DNA of 64,000 nucleotides. It comes from Pseudotabrizicola sp051200875. GTDB taxonomy: Bacteria > Pseudomonadota > Alphaproteobacteria > Rhodobacterales > Rhodobacteraceae. This document shows, one piece after another, positions 8,925 through 17,594 of the stretch. Each line of letters starts with the position of its first letter. Within the stretch, counting starts at the first letter, position 1. The notes beneath the pieces were generated by a model that did not search any database, was not told where the DNA came from, and saw nothing but the letters and a program-made list of their open reading frames with translations. The position numbers and the translations under genes are program-made. The DNA is taken from positions 930,001-994,000 of the forward strand of contig NZ_CP195191.1 in NCBI RefSeq assembly GCF_051200875.1, given 5' to 3'.

Positions 8925-9709
8925 TCACCTTCTGGCAACGTAAAGCCGTAGGATTTCATTTTGGCCCGTGCCTGCTCGGTCTGCATATAGCGATAGAAAT
9001 CCTGCGCCACCGGACCTGCATCCCTTAACAGAACCATGCGCTGTCTTAGCGGCTCGTGCCATTCTTCGGGAAGGAGAGTGTAGGTGCCCTTGCCCGCCAG
9101 ATCCGGGGCCAAAGCCAAAGAATAGGCAATAATGCCGCCTTCGGCATTGCCTGAGAGAGCGAATTGCGCGGCTTGGCTGACGTTTTCACCAAGAACCAAT
9201 TTTGGCTCAATCTGGTCCCAAAGCCCGCGCGAGATCAAGGCTTCCTTTGCTCGCGCACCATAGGGCGCGTGGTCAGGGTTCGCGATGGCAAAGCGCGCAA
9301 GGCTGCCGTCGGTCAGCTTTGTGGCAAGGTCGTCCAGATTGGAATCGGCCCTAAGGGTTGCATTTTCTGGCACGATCATCACCAGCCGTCCAAGCGCATA
9401 AAGGCTGCCTTCGTCTCTCGTCAGTCCTTCGGCATATAGGGCAGATACGAAAGATTCGTCGGCTGCAAGGAACATCTGAAACGGCGCTCCTTCGCGGATC
9501 TGTCGCGCGAAATTACCTGTCGACCCGAAGGAAAGACGGATTTCCTGCCCGGTTTCCGCCTGAAAATCCGAAGCAATCTCTGTCAGGACAAACTGCAAGT
9601 CCGAGGCCGCCGCAATAACAGGTGCCTCCTCTGCCTCAACCGAAAACGCCGAAAACAGCATCGTCGCAATGACGGCGAGAGCATGTCGGCGACGAAATTG
9701 GGGGATCAT
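8921..9709 (-). CDS. modA: Molybdate-binding periplasmic protein ModA
   Basis: The solute-binding protein that delivers molybdate (and probably tungstate) to ModBC. I place the start at 9709, giving 262 residues: a basic start MIPQFRRRH, a hydrophobic core and a probable cut after VEA. The frame is open 20 codons further upstream, but that would run through a probable Mo-box. The mature part begins with the family pattern AASDLQFVLTEI, followed by FGSTGNFARQI, where the oxyanion-binding serines lie, and the later AIANPDHAPYG segment. It is the first gene of modABC. The site at 9721-9748 suggests repression by a ModE-type regulator when molybdate is plentiful. Confidence 0.95.
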   Translation of the reverse strand: MIPQFRRRHALAVIATMLFSAFSVEAEEAPVIAAASDLQFVLTEIASDFQAETGQEIRLSFGSTGNFARQIREGAPFQMFLAADESFVSALYAEGLTRDEGSLYALGRLVMIVPENATLRADSNLDDLATKLTDGSLARFAIANPDHAPYGARAKEALISRGLWDQIEPKLVLGENVSQAAQFALSGNAEGGIIAYSLALAPDLAGKGTYTLLPEEWHEPLRQRMVLLRDAGPVAQDFYRYMQTEQARAKMKSYGFTLPEGE

Positions 9710-9720
9710 GTTCTCTGCCT

Positions 9721-9748
9721 TTGGAAATATTCTCAGAAATATATCGGT
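9721..9748. promoter_or_regulatory. Probable Mo-box (ModE-type operator) upstream of modA
   Basis: A 28-base imperfect palindrome with the spacing of ModE sites: an 11-base arm (TTGGAAATATT), six bases, and an 11-base arm (AATATATCGGT). The arm on the right keeps the CG and TATAT core of the consensus well; the left arm keeps ATAT and one CG-side base. It ends 11 bases before the modA start and lies between modE and modA on the operon strand, as expected for an operator of modABC. Confidence 0.6.
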
Positions 9749-9772
9749 TGCAGATGACAGATACGTCAAGCG

Positions 9773-10153
9773 TTATTTCCCACCGGATAGATCGCTGAGC
9801 TTCGATTGCAAAGCCAAAAGCTCTTCGGCCCCTGCAATCGCAGCCTTTTCCTGAAACCTCCGGTACAGCGACACGATCTCTTGCCCGAACTCGGTCAAGA
9901 CCGCGCCGCCCCCCTTTGCCCCGCCCCTGCTGCTTTCCACCAAAGGCGCCGAAAACATCGCGTTCAGACGGCTGACAATGTCCCAGGCACGCTTGTAACT
10001 CATTCCCATTTCACGGCCTGCTGCTGCGATAGAGCCCGTGCGGGCGATGCGCTCCAAAAGCTCTGCCTTGCCGGGACCAATCATCTCATCCGCACCAAAA
10101 ACGATGCGGATGCGAACAACGGGAGGTGAAGGGCGGTCGGTCGCTTTTGTCAT
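9773..10153 (-). CDS. modE: ModE-type molybdate regulator, DNA-binding domain only
   Basis: A winged helix regulator of 126 residues matching the N-terminal domain of ModE: the segment LLERIARTGSIAAAGREMGM followed by SYKRAWDIVSRLN is the ModE helix-turn-helix. A glycine-rich wing (SRGGAKGGGAVLT) follows. The protein ends after this domain, so the two Mop/TOBE molybdate-binding domains of full-length ModE are absent. It therefore cannot bind molybdate in the usual way. The start is set at 10153; a longer frame exists upstream but would run into the terminator hairpin after nrdJ. It precedes modABC on the same strand and probably controls it. Confidence 0.85.
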   Translation of the reverse strand: MTKATDRPSPPVVRIRIVFGADEMIGPGKAELLERIARTGSIAAAGREMGMSYKRAWDIVSRLNAMFSAPLVESSRGGAKGGGAVLTEFGQEIVSLYRRFQEKAAIAGAEELLALQSKLSDLSGGK

Positions 10154-10207
10154 GGGGCGACGTTGCGCGAAAACTCCCTGCCCCGCAAGTGAACGCATCT
10201 TGAAAAC

Positions 10208-10236
10208 GCAGATGGCCCCGGAAACCGGGGCCATCT
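10208..10236 (-). terminator. Terminator hairpin of nrdJ
   Basis: A perfect 11-base-pair stem (10211-10221 with 10225-10235) and a three-base loop lie about 50 bases past the nrdJ stop. On the minus strand the stem is followed by TGCGTTTTC, a modest T-run. A second small hairpin, CTGCC/GGCAG, lies at about 10242-10255. Together they separate nrdJ from the modE-modABC genes. Confidence 0.75.
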
Positions 10237-10287
10237 TGACGCTGCCCGAAGGCAGGCCTTGGGTCTTGGTCCAAGGCAGGTTTCACA

Positions 10288-13200
10288 TCACGAGCAGCCC
10301 GAGGTTCCGCCACAGGTGTTGCACTTCATGCAGGTGCCGTTGCGGACCAGCGTGTAGTTGCCGCATTCACCGCAAGGATCGCCCTCATAGCCCTGCATCT
10401 TGGCTTTCGCGCGGGCATCCATCGGCTGAGCGGTCCCAAGAGCGAAGCTGGAGGTCGTTTCGGCAAAGCCAGTCGCACGCGCCTCAGGCATCATCGTGGC
10501 CATAGCGGCGGCCCCGTCAGTGCCAAAAGCTGTTGCCCCCATACCGCCCTGAAGGACGACCAGTTCCTGCGGCAGACGCTTGCGCAGATAGCCGGTCGAG
10601 CTGATTTGCTTCAGCACTTCCAGGGACTTGGATGCGGCGCTTTCCGAAACAGGGGCAACGTTGGCTTTGCCTTCATCATCTCCACGGCCCAAGTCGTCGA
10701 AGGAATGGCCCTTCGGCTTCACATGCGCCAGATCGGTGCGGTCCAGATAGCTGATCGCCAGTTCGCGGAAAATGTAGTCCAGGATCGACGTCGCATTCTT
10801 GATCGAGTCGTTGCCCTGTACCATGCCAGCCGGCTCAAAGCGGGTGAAGGTAAAGGCCTCGACAAATTCTTCCAGCGGCACGCCGTATTGCAAGCCAACC
10901 GAAACCGCGATGGCAAAGTTGTTCATCATCGCCCGGAAGCCAGCACCTTCCTTGTGCATGTCGATGAAGATCTCGCCCAGAGAACCATCGGCATATTCTC
11001 CGGTCCGCAGGTAAACCTTGTGGCCACCCACGATGGCTTTTTGGGTATACCCTTTGCGACGCTCTGGCAGCTTTTCGCGGTTTGACCGAACGATCTCTTT
11101 CACGATCACCTTTTCGATGATCTTTTCAGCGATGACGGCTGCCTTCTCCTGCGGCGAACCGCTGGCAAGGATTTCCTCGGCCTCTTCATCATCTTCGATT
11201 AGAGCAGCGGCCAGCGGCTGCGACAGCTTTGAACCATCGCGGTAAAGCGCATTCGCCTTGATCCCCAGCGAATGGCTGAGTTCATAGGCGGCCAAGGTCT
11301 CTTCGATCGTGGCCGAGTTCGGCATGTTGATCGTCTTCGAGATCGCACCCGAGATGAAGGACTGGGCGGCAGCCATCATATGGATGTGGCTTTCGACCGA
11401 AAGGAACCGCTTGCCCTTCTTGCCGCAGGGGTTGGCGCAATCGAAAACCGGGTAGTGTTCGGTCTTCAGGAAGGGCGCGCCCTCCAGCGTCATGGTCCCG
11501 CAAACGTGGTCATTTGCAGCGTCGATCTGGGCTTTTGTGAAGCCAAGGTGGCGCAGCAGGTCAAATGACGGATCGTTCAGCTTAGCTGCCGGGATGCCAA
11601 GGGTTTTGGTGCAGAAGTCCTCACCCAGCGTCCACTGATTGAACACAAAGCGCACGTCAAAGGCCGAAGGCAGCGCGGCTTCGATCTTTTCAATCTCACG
11701 CGCACCAAAGCCGTGTCCGATCAGCGAGGTGTGGTTGATCGCCGGCGCCTGAGCGATAGAGCCATGTCCAACGGCATAGGCGACGATTTCTGCGATCTGG
11801 TGGCTGGGGTAGCCCAGCTTTTCCAAAGCTGCCGGAACTGATTGGTTAATGATCTTGAAGTAGCCGCCGCCAGCCAGTTTCTTGAACTTTACCAACGCGA
11901 AGTCAGGCTCGATTCCGGTGGTGTCGCAATCCATGACCAGACCAATGGTGCCGGTCGGCGCAATCACGGTCGTCTGGGCGTTGCGATAGCCGTGCTGTTC
12001 GCCAAGCGCCAGTGCCTCATCCCAGCAGGATTTGGCCAGCGAGACCAGTGTTTGATCGGGGCAGTTGGCGGCATCAAGCGCCACCGGGTTGACGTTCACC
12101 GCCTCATAGGTCGCAGAGGCATGCGCTGCAGCACGGTGGTTACGGATGACGCGCAGCATGTGCTTTGCATTGCGCTCATATCCCGGGAACGGCCCAAGTT
12201 CTTTGGCCATCTCGGCCGAAGTGGCGTAGGACACACCCGTCATCACAGCCGTCAGCGCGCCGCAAAGGGCACGGCCCTCGACCGAGTCATAGCCAAAGCC
12301 CATGTTCATCAAGAGGCCGCCGATATTGGCATAGCCAAGGCCAAGGGTGCGGAAATCATAAGACAGCTGCGCGATTTCCTTGGACGGGAACTGCGCCATC
12401 ATCACGCTGATTTCCAGCGTTACGGTCCACAGACGCGAGGCGTGAACATAACCGTCCGCATCAAACTTGCCGTCCTTGTAGAAGGTCAGCAGGTTCATCG
12501 AAGCAAGGTTGCAGGCCGTATCGTCAAGGAACATGTATTCCGAGCAAGGGTTCGAGCCGCGGATCTGCCCATCTTCCGGGCAGGTGTGCCAAGCGTTGAC
12601 CGTATCGTGGAACTGGATGCCGGGGTCTGCACAGGCCCAAGCGGCATGGCCCACCTGATCCCACAGATCGCGCGCTTTGATGGTCTTCGCCACCTTGCCG
12701 TCGGTCCGGCGGATCAGGGCCCAGTCTTCGTCGTTCTTGACAGCAGTCAGGAAGGCATCCGTCACGCGGACAGAGTTGTTCGAGTTCTGGCCCGAGACAG
12801 TGATATAGGCTTCCGAATCCCAATCGGTGTCATAGGTCGGGAATTCGATCGAGGTGAAGCCCTGCTTCGCGTACTGCAGGATACGATTGGTGTAAGTATC
12901 CGGGATCATAGCCTTTTTGGCAGCCTTGATGGCAGCCTTCAGGCTGGGGTTCTTTGCCGGATCAACCGAATCCTCGGCAGAACCATCCCATTCGCGGATC
13001 GCCGCAAAGATTTCGTTCAGGCGCTGTTCATGGGCTTTCGAGCCAGCGACCAAAGAGGCCACTTTCTGCTCTTCAATGACCTTCCAGTTGATGAAGTCTT
13101 CGACGTCCGGGTGATCCATGTCACAGATCACCATCTTCGCTGCTCGACGGGTCGTGCCGCCCGATTTGATGGCGCCCGCTGCACGGTCACCGATCTTCAA

Positions 13201-13971
13201 AAAGCCCATCAGGCCCGACGATTTCCCGCCGCCCGACAACTTCTCGCCTTCACCGCGAAGCGACGAGAAGTTGGTGCCGGTGCCGGAACCGTACTTGAAC
13301 AGACGCGCCTCGCGAACCCAGAGGTCCATGATCCCGCCATCGCTGACAAGATCATCCTTCACGGACTGGATGAAGCAGGCGTGCGGCTGCGGGTGCTCAT
13401 AGGCCGAGGCCGATTTGGTCAGTTTGCCCGACTGGTAGTCGACGTAGTAGTGGCCTTGCGACGGGCCATCAATGCCATAGGCCCAATGCAGGCCGGTGTT
13501 AAACCACTGGGGCGAGTTCGGTGCTGCCATCTGGTTGGCCAGCATAAAGCGCATTTCGTCGTAATAGGCGCGAGCATCGGCTTCGGTGGTAAAGTAACCA
13601 CCCTTCCATCCCCAATAGGCCCATGCGCCAGCCAGACGGTCAAAAACTTGTTTGGCGCTGGTTTCGCCGACAAAACGCTCTGCTTCAGGAAGCTTGGCCA
13701 AGGCATCTTCGTCCGGGATCGAACGCCACAGGAATTCCGGAACGCCCTTTTCACGCACCTTTTTCGAAACAGCAGGCACGCCGGCTTTGCGGAAGTACTT
13801 TTGGGCCAGCACGTCCGACGCAACTTGGCTCCAGCCTTCGGGGATTTCCACGGCTTCGTTCCGGAAAACGATCTTGCCGTCCGGGTTGCGAATTTCGGAT
13901 GTGGTGGTGGTGAAATCCATAGCACCGTAGGCGCCAGTGGTTTCACTGGTAAACTTACGCTCGATCTTCAT
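10288..13971 (-). CDS. nrdJ: Vitamin B12-dependent (class II) ribonucleotide reductase
   Basis: Reduces ribonucleotides to deoxyribonucleotides using adenosylcobalamin, and so works with or without oxygen. The chain is 1227 residues from the ATG at 13971 (MKIERKFTSE), the length of the long alphaproteobacterial NrdJ type; an ATG nine bases upstream is less typical. The active-site finger loop SNPCSEYMFLDD is near residue 475, with the redox cysteine in ACADPGIQFHD before it. Later come PTGTIGLVMDCDTTGIEP and a C-terminal zinc-like tail with CGECG and CMKCNTCGGTSGC, which provides cysteines for re-reduction. The upstream region holds a candidate NrdR box. No class I reductase is in the window. 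Confidence 0.96.
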   Translation of the reverse strand: MKIERKFTSETTGAYGAMDFTTTTSEIRNPDGKIVFRNEAVEIPEGWSQVASDVLAQKYFRKAGVPAVSKKVREKGVPEFLWRSIPDEDALAKLPEAERFVGETSAKQVFDRLAGAWAYWGWKGGYFTTEADARAYYDEMRFMLANQMAAPNSPQWFNTGLHWAYGIDGPSQGHYYVDYQSGKLTKSASAYEHPQPHACFIQSVKDDLVSDGGIMDLWVREARLFKYGSGTGTNFSSLRGEGEKLSGGGKSSGLMGFLKIGDRAAGAIKSGGTTRRAAKMVICDMDHPDVEDFINWKVIEEQKVASLVAGSKAHEQRLNEIFAAIREWDGSAEDSVDPAKNPSLKAAIKAAKKAMIPDTYTNRILQYAKQGFTSIEFPTYDTDWDSEAYITVSGQNSNNSVRVTDAFLTAVKNDEDWALIRRTDGKVAKTIKARDLWDQVGHAAWACADPGIQFHDTVNAWHTCPEDGQIRGSNPCSEYMFLDDTACNLASMNLLTFYKDGKFDADGYVHASRLWTVTLEISVMMAQFPSKEIAQLSYDFRTLGLGYANIGGLLMNMGFGYDSVEGRALCGALTAVMTGVSYATSAEMAKELGPFPGYERNAKHMLRVIRNHRAAAHASATYEAVNVNPVALDAANCPDQTLVSLAKSCWDEALALGEQHGYRNAQTTVIAPTGTIGLVMDCDTTGIEPDFALVKFKKLAGGGYFKIINQSVPAALEKLGYPSHQIAEIVAYAVGHGSIAQAPAINHTSLIGHGFGAREIEKIEAALPSAFDVRFVFNQWTLGEDFCTKTLGIPAAKLNDPSFDLLRHLGFTKAQIDAANDHVCGTMTLEGAPFLKTEHYPVFDCANPCGKKGKRFLSVESHIHMMAAAQSFISGAISKTINMPNSATIEETLAAYELSHSLGIKANALYRDGSKLSQPLAAALIEDDEEAEEILASGSPQEKAAVIAEKIIEKVIVKEIVRSNREKLPERRKGYTQKAIVGGHKVYLRTGEYADGSLGEIFIDMHKEGAGFRAMMNNFAIAVSVGLQYGVPLEEFVEAFTFTRFEPAGMVQGNDSIKNATSILDYIFRELAISYLDRTDLAHVKPKGHSFDDLGRGDDEGKANVAPVSESAASKSLEVLKQISSTGYLRKRLPQELVVLQGGMGATAFGTDGAAAMATMMPEARATGFAETTSSFALGTAQPMDARAKAKMQGYEGDPCGECGNYTLVRNGTCMKCNTCGGTSGCS

Positions 13972-14395
13972 TTGCCCCAACCTTCCCTAGACTGCCCGCC
14001 GGTTCAGTCCAGCTTGGCATCTTGATTTCAATTTCCGACTGTCCCTTGCGCGCGGGTCAAAACTCTTCCGCGCCTTGCCCACCCCCATGGACAAGACATT
14101 TCAGGCCAATTTGCCTGCTTTTGGTGATGAGTCTCTGCTCCGCCTCGCCACCACTATATTTAGTGGCACTTCAGCCTGCGTCGTCAAACTGTCGTAATCA
14201 GCGCCAGGGATCAACGAGTTTTTTTGCTCTGAGACTCATTTTTCTGACTTGACCTCGGGCGAGACCCTTCACGCGTTCGTTAACACTTGATTCAGGGCAA
14301 ACAGACATCCTGTGGGAAGGTTTGGGGATAAGCTCGGGACAGTCAGTTGAAACATTCGGATTTTCCAAAGTGTCGGGCATACTTGGCCCAACCCC
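13972..14395. other. Long upstream region of nrdJ
   Basis: A 424-base region without genes between nrdJ and an EamA transporter gene on the same strand. It contains the NrdR-box-like palindrome at 14151-14166 and, further upstream at 14311-14331, two adjacent DnaA-box-like nonamers in the same orientation (TGTGGGAAG and TGGGGATAA on the plus strand). I looked for the conserved core of a cobalamin riboswitch, since the enzyme needs B12, and did not find it. Confidence 0.5.
14151..14187 (-). promoter_or_regulatory. Candidate nrdJ promoter with an NrdR-box-like palindrome
   Basis: The sequence CCACTATATTTAGTGG (14151-14166) has perfect six-base arms around TATT and resembles the NrdR box consensus (ACACTATATATTGTGT). 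On the minus strand a TTGACG at 14187-14182 and a TAAATA at 14162-14157 could be the -35 and -10 elements, though the 19-base spacing is long. If so, the -10 lies inside the palindrome and bound NrdR would block RNA polymerase. Only one clear box was found, whereas NrdR sites usually come in pairs. Confidence 0.55.
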
Positions 14396-15310
14396 CTAAG
14401 TTTTAGACTTAATTTCACGCGCGCCTGTCGCTGCACTGCGGCGATTGATCAGAGCGATTCCCATCCCGACCAATGTTGCCGAAAACAAGATCGGCAGTGT
14501 GACATGCTCGCCATAGAGCAGCACACCGAACCCCAACGAAAAGACAGGGGTCAGGAACGAAAAGGAGGCGACAATTGCGGTGGGGTATACCGATAGAAGC
14601 CATAGCCAAAAGATAAAGCCTCCCGCTATCACTGCGGTCGATTGGAATAGTAGCCCCAAAATATGGTAGAATGTAATCGCTCGGACCAGTTCTCCGAACA
14701 GGGGCGATACGGCAAGGAGAATCGGTCCCGAGACAAGCACCATCCAGAAAAGCTGCATCTCTGGTCCGACCTCGCTCAGGCTCGTCTTCCGCGCCAGAAA
14801 CGCGGCGCCTGCCCATCCAAGCGCGGCCCCAAGCGCCAAGAGATCGCCGATCAATGAACCGCCTGTGCCATCGGAACGCGCCAATATCGCGATTGCCGTT
14901 CCCATAAACGCGATGACCAGACCGATGGCCTTGATCCGCGTGATCCGTTGACCGGGCAGCCCAAAATGCGCCATCAGGGCAAGCCAAAGTGGCATCGAGT
15001 AAAAGATCACACTGGCCCGGCCAAGCGTCGTCAGATCAAGCGCCAGAAACAGGCAAAGGAATTCTGCCGCGAAAACTGCTCCAACAAGCAAGCCGGGCAC
15101 TATATCTTGTGATCTGAATACCGGGGGACGCCCCCGCCACCACATCCACAGTCCGACGGCAAACACAGACATGGCAGACCGTAGACCGGCAAAGAACACG
15201 GGCTGAAGCCCCTTATTGACTTCAACGACGATCACCTGATTAACCGCAAGAAGCAGCGTGACGCCGATCAGAGAAACCGCCCCGAACCCATCCAGCCTGT
15301 CTTTCTGCAA
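14396..15310 (-). CDS. EamA/DMT-family transporter
   Basis: An inner membrane protein of 304 residues with ten predicted membrane segments in two repeated EamA halves (about residues 12-140 and 155-290), the usual layout of drug/metabolite transporters. The second half ends with PVFSLGFGVLLYGEHVTLPI, the typical helix 9 region. The substrate cannot be read from sequence. Members export amino acids, nucleobases or other metabolites. It is transcribed away from the DUF533 gene, with 131 bases between the two starts. Confidence 0.85.
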   Translation of the reverse strand: MQKDRLDGFGAVSLIGVTLLLAVNQVIVVEVNKGLQPVFFAGLRSAMSVFAVGLWMWWRGRPPVFRSQDIVPGLLVGAVFAAEFLCLFLALDLTTLGRASVIFYSMPLWLALMAHFGLPGQRITRIKAIGLVIAFMGTAIAILARSDGTGGSLIGDLLALGAALGWAGAAFLARKTSLSEVGPEMQLFWMVLVSGPILLAVSPLFGELVRAITFYHILGLLFQSTAVIAGGFIFWLWLLSVYPTAIVASFSFLTPVFSLGFGVLLYGEHVTLPILFSATLVGMGIALINRRSAATGAREIKSKT

Positions 15311-15441
15311 GTGCCACCCCCTGTGTTAACCGCCAACAGACCCGAAGGCCGATTGTCAGGTCAAGCAATCTGTCGTTGACCTTTGTCCACGGCAAGGCAA
15401 GGTAGATTGGTCGGGCGTGAACGAGTGGAAAGGGTAAGATC

Positions 15442-16236
15442 ATGAGCCTTCTGAAGACACTGACCAAAGTTGCTATTGGCATCGCCGTCGCCAAGGGGGT
15501 CCAGACGATCACCACATCCCGCAGTACGACAACAACGCGCACATCGACGTCCACCAGAAAGACAGGCACCGGAAAGCCCTATCGTTCGCCCGACGATTTG
15601 GAAGGGATCATGGACGAAATCTTGGGAAGCGGACGCAAGACCTCCTCGGCCCGCAAGACCACGACACGCAAGTCGACCACCGGTTTGGATGATCTGTTCA
15701 GCACCACGCGCACATCAAGCCGCAGTCGAAAGACCACGCCAAAGGGCGGGCTGGAAGATCTGCTGGGCGGCAAGTCTGGCGGCGGATTGGGGGATCTTTT
15801 GGGCGGCATGCTGGGCGGAACCACATCCGCACGCGACGCCTTTGAGGCCGGGCAAAAGCGTAGTCTTGGTGATGAAGAAGAGGCCGAGTTGGAAGCCGCT
15901 TTGATGCTGCGCTGTATGATTCACGCGGTAAAGGCTGACGGACAACTCGATGCAGCAGAAAAAGCGCGACTGATGGAAGCCGTCGGAGAAGCGTCCCGCG
16001 CCGAGATCAACTTCATCAACGAAGAACTGTCTTCGGCTCCGGATTTGGACAACCTCCTGAACGACATCCCACGTGGGCTAGAGGAAAAGGCCTACTGCGT
16101 TTCTCTGATGGCGATTGATCTGGACCAACGCGCCGAAGCCGAGTACCTGCACCAACTTGCCACAGGATTGGGATTGGAACCCGCCGAAGTGAATGCGTTG
16201 CACGAACGGCTGGGTGCACCGACGATCTACGGGTAA
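15442..16236 (+). CDS. DUF533 / TerB-like protein with low-complexity N-terminal region
   Basis: A 264-residue protein in three parts. Residues 1-20 form a hydrophobic start (LLKTLTKVAIGIAVAKGV). Residues 25-130 are low-complexity, rich in serine, threonine and arginine and then glycine (repeated GLDDLF, GLEDLLGG and GLGDLLGG units). The C-terminal 120 residues are the DUF533 domain, a helical fold related to TerB tellurite-resistance proteins (ALMLRCMIHAVKADGQLDAAE, with acidic residues in a loop that binds metal in TerB). The biochemical role is unknown. It is likely membrane associated. Confidence 0.82.
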   Translation: MSLLKTLTKVAIGIAVAKGVQTITTSRSTTTTRTSTSTRKTGTGKPYRSPDDLEGIMDEILGSGRKTSSARKTTTRKSTTGLDDLFSTTRTSSRSRKTTPKGGLEDLLGGKSGGGLGDLLGGMLGGTTSARDAFEAGQKRSLGDEEEAELEAALMLRCMIHAVKADGQLDAAEKARLMEAVGEASRAEINFINEELSSAPDLDNLLNDIPRGLEEKAYCVSLMAIDLDQRAEAEYLHQLATGLGLEPAEVNALHERLGAPTIYG

Positions 16237-16301
16237 GCCCAAGGGTGGCGCTGCTGCATGGCTTGCGCTAAAGCGAGTCAAAGACCAGACGGACCAAGCC
16301 C

Positions 16302-16718
16302 ATGACTGACATCATCGCCCGCTGTGAAGCCAAGGGCCTGCGCATGACCGAACAGCGCAGGATCGTGGCGCGCGTGGTGGGAGAGGCCGAAGACCACCCG
16401 GATGTCGAAGAGCTTTACGCCCGCGCCTCGGCCATTGATCCGCGTATCTCGCTTGCAACGGTCTACCGGTCGGTCAAGCTGTTCGAGGAAGCTGGCATAC
16501 TAGAAAAGCTGGAATTCGGCGATGGCCGCGCCCGTTACGAAGACGCAGAACGCGATCACCACGATCATCTGATTGATGTGAACACTGGAGAGGTGATCGA
16601 GTTCGTGGACCCCGAGATTGAGGCACTTCAAGAAAAGATCGCAGCGCGTTTGGGCTATCGGCTCATCGGGCATCGACTTGAACTCTTGGGCATCCCGATG
16701 AAAAAGCCTGCAAAGTGA
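16302..16718 (+). CDS. fur: Fur-family metal regulator (Mur-like)
   Basis: A 138-residue repressor with the Fur winged helix (GLRMTEQRRIVARVV and ISLATVYRSVKLFEEAGI) and a C-terminal dimer domain with the histidine-rich metal site RDHHDHLIDVNTGEVIEF. The only cysteine is C8, so the CxxC structural zinc sites of PerR, Zur and many Fur proteins are missing. In Rhizobiales and Rhodobacterales such Fur proteins often respond to manganese and are called Mur. Whether this one senses iron or manganese cannot be decided here. It overlaps the next gene by four bases (GTGA), so the EamA transporter is translated from the same message. Confidence 0.9.
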   Translation: MTDIIARCEAKGLRMTEQRRIVARVVGEAEDHPDVEELYARASAIDPRISLATVYRSVKLFEEAGILEKLEFGDGRARYEDAERDHHDHLIDVNTGEVIEFVDPEIEALQEKIAARLGYRLIGHRLELLGIPMKKPAK

Positions 16719-17590
16719 ACCAATCCGACAATCTTCGAGGCGCAATCCTGATGGTGGGGTCCATGTTGGCCTTTGCCTTCGAAGATCTTTTCCTGAAACG
16801 CTCGGCAATGGCGCTTCCACCCGGTCAGGTGATCATCATGCTGGGCATTGCAGGTGCTGCCTGCTTTTGGATCATAGCCGCGTTTCGAGGTCAGCCCATT
16901 CTGACGATGACCGCACTGCGTGGCCCTGCCCTCCTCCGCTCTGCCTCCGAGGCCGGGGCGACGATGCTTTATATTACGGCCCTGGCTTTGATCCCGCTGA
17001 CCACCAACGCGGCTCTTTTGCAGGCTTCGCCTTTGGCTGTGACCATGGGGGCCGCCCTGATCCTGAAAGAACCGGTCGGCTGGCGGCGATGGACAGCCAT
17101 CGGCGTGGGCTTTCTGGGTGTCATGATCATTTTGCGCCCCGGCACCGAAGGGTTCAGCCCAGCAGGGCTTTTGACGGTGTTCTGTGTCATCGTCCTGATT
17201 GGTCGTGATCTGGCAACCCGCGTCATGCCCCCGTCCATCGGGACATTCCAGTTGACCACTTGGGCCTATATGGGTCTGGTCCCGGCAGGACTGGCCCTGA
17301 TGGCCATTGCAGGCGACAGCTGGCAACCTGTCGCCCAAGATCGCTGGCCCGATCTCGCAGGGGCGCTTTTGACCGGCTTGGTCGGATACTGGGCCGTCAC
17401 CGCCGCCATGCGACAGGGAGAGGTTTCTGTCGTGGCTCCCTTCCGCTATACGCGCCTGGTCTTTGCCGCGATCATCGCCGCAGTCTTTTTGGGTGAGCGG
17501 CCAGACACCGCAACATGGATTGGCTCTGCCCTGGTTATCGGGTCCGGCCTCTATGCGTTCTGGCGGGAAACTCTGCGTCGAAAGTCCTGA
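16715..17590 (+). CDS. EamA/DMT-family transporter coupled to fur
   Basis: A 291-residue membrane protein with ten predicted helices in two EamA repeats. It starts at a GTG that overlaps the fur stop codon. The first half contains FEDLFLKRSAM and LQASPLAVTMGAALILKEPVGWRRW, a typical EamA helix 3-5 region; the second half ends with FRYTRLVFAAIIAAVFLGERPD. The coupling to a metal regulator is conserved-looking but does not reveal the substrate, and the protein has no metal-binding motif that I can see. Confidence 0.85.
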   Translation: MNQSDNLRGAILMVGSMLAFAFEDLFLKRSAMALPPGQVIIMLGIAGAACFWIIAAFRGQPILTMTALRGPALLRSASEAGATMLYITALALIPLTTNAALLQASPLAVTMGAALILKEPVGWRRWTAIGVGFLGVMIILRPGTEGFSPAGLLTVFCVIVLIGRDLATRVMPPSIGTFQLTTWAYMGLVPAGLALMAIAGDSWQPVAQDRWPDLAGALLTGLVGYWAVTAAMRQGEVSVVAPFRYTRLVFAAIIAAVFLGERPDTATWIGSALVIGSGLYAFWRETLRRKS

Positions 17591-17594
17591 CCGA

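Noticed and set aside
11842..14025. A 727-codon open frame on the plus strand opposite nrdJ
   Set aside because: It lies antisense to a clearly recognised 1227-residue enzyme. Long antisense frames are common in GC-rich genes, and this one has no family features.
13972..14395. Cobalamin riboswitch upstream of the B12-dependent reductase
   Set aside because: I looked for the conserved core and the B12-box on the minus strand. Only a vague partial resemblance near 14295-14320 was seen, not enough to support a riboswitch.
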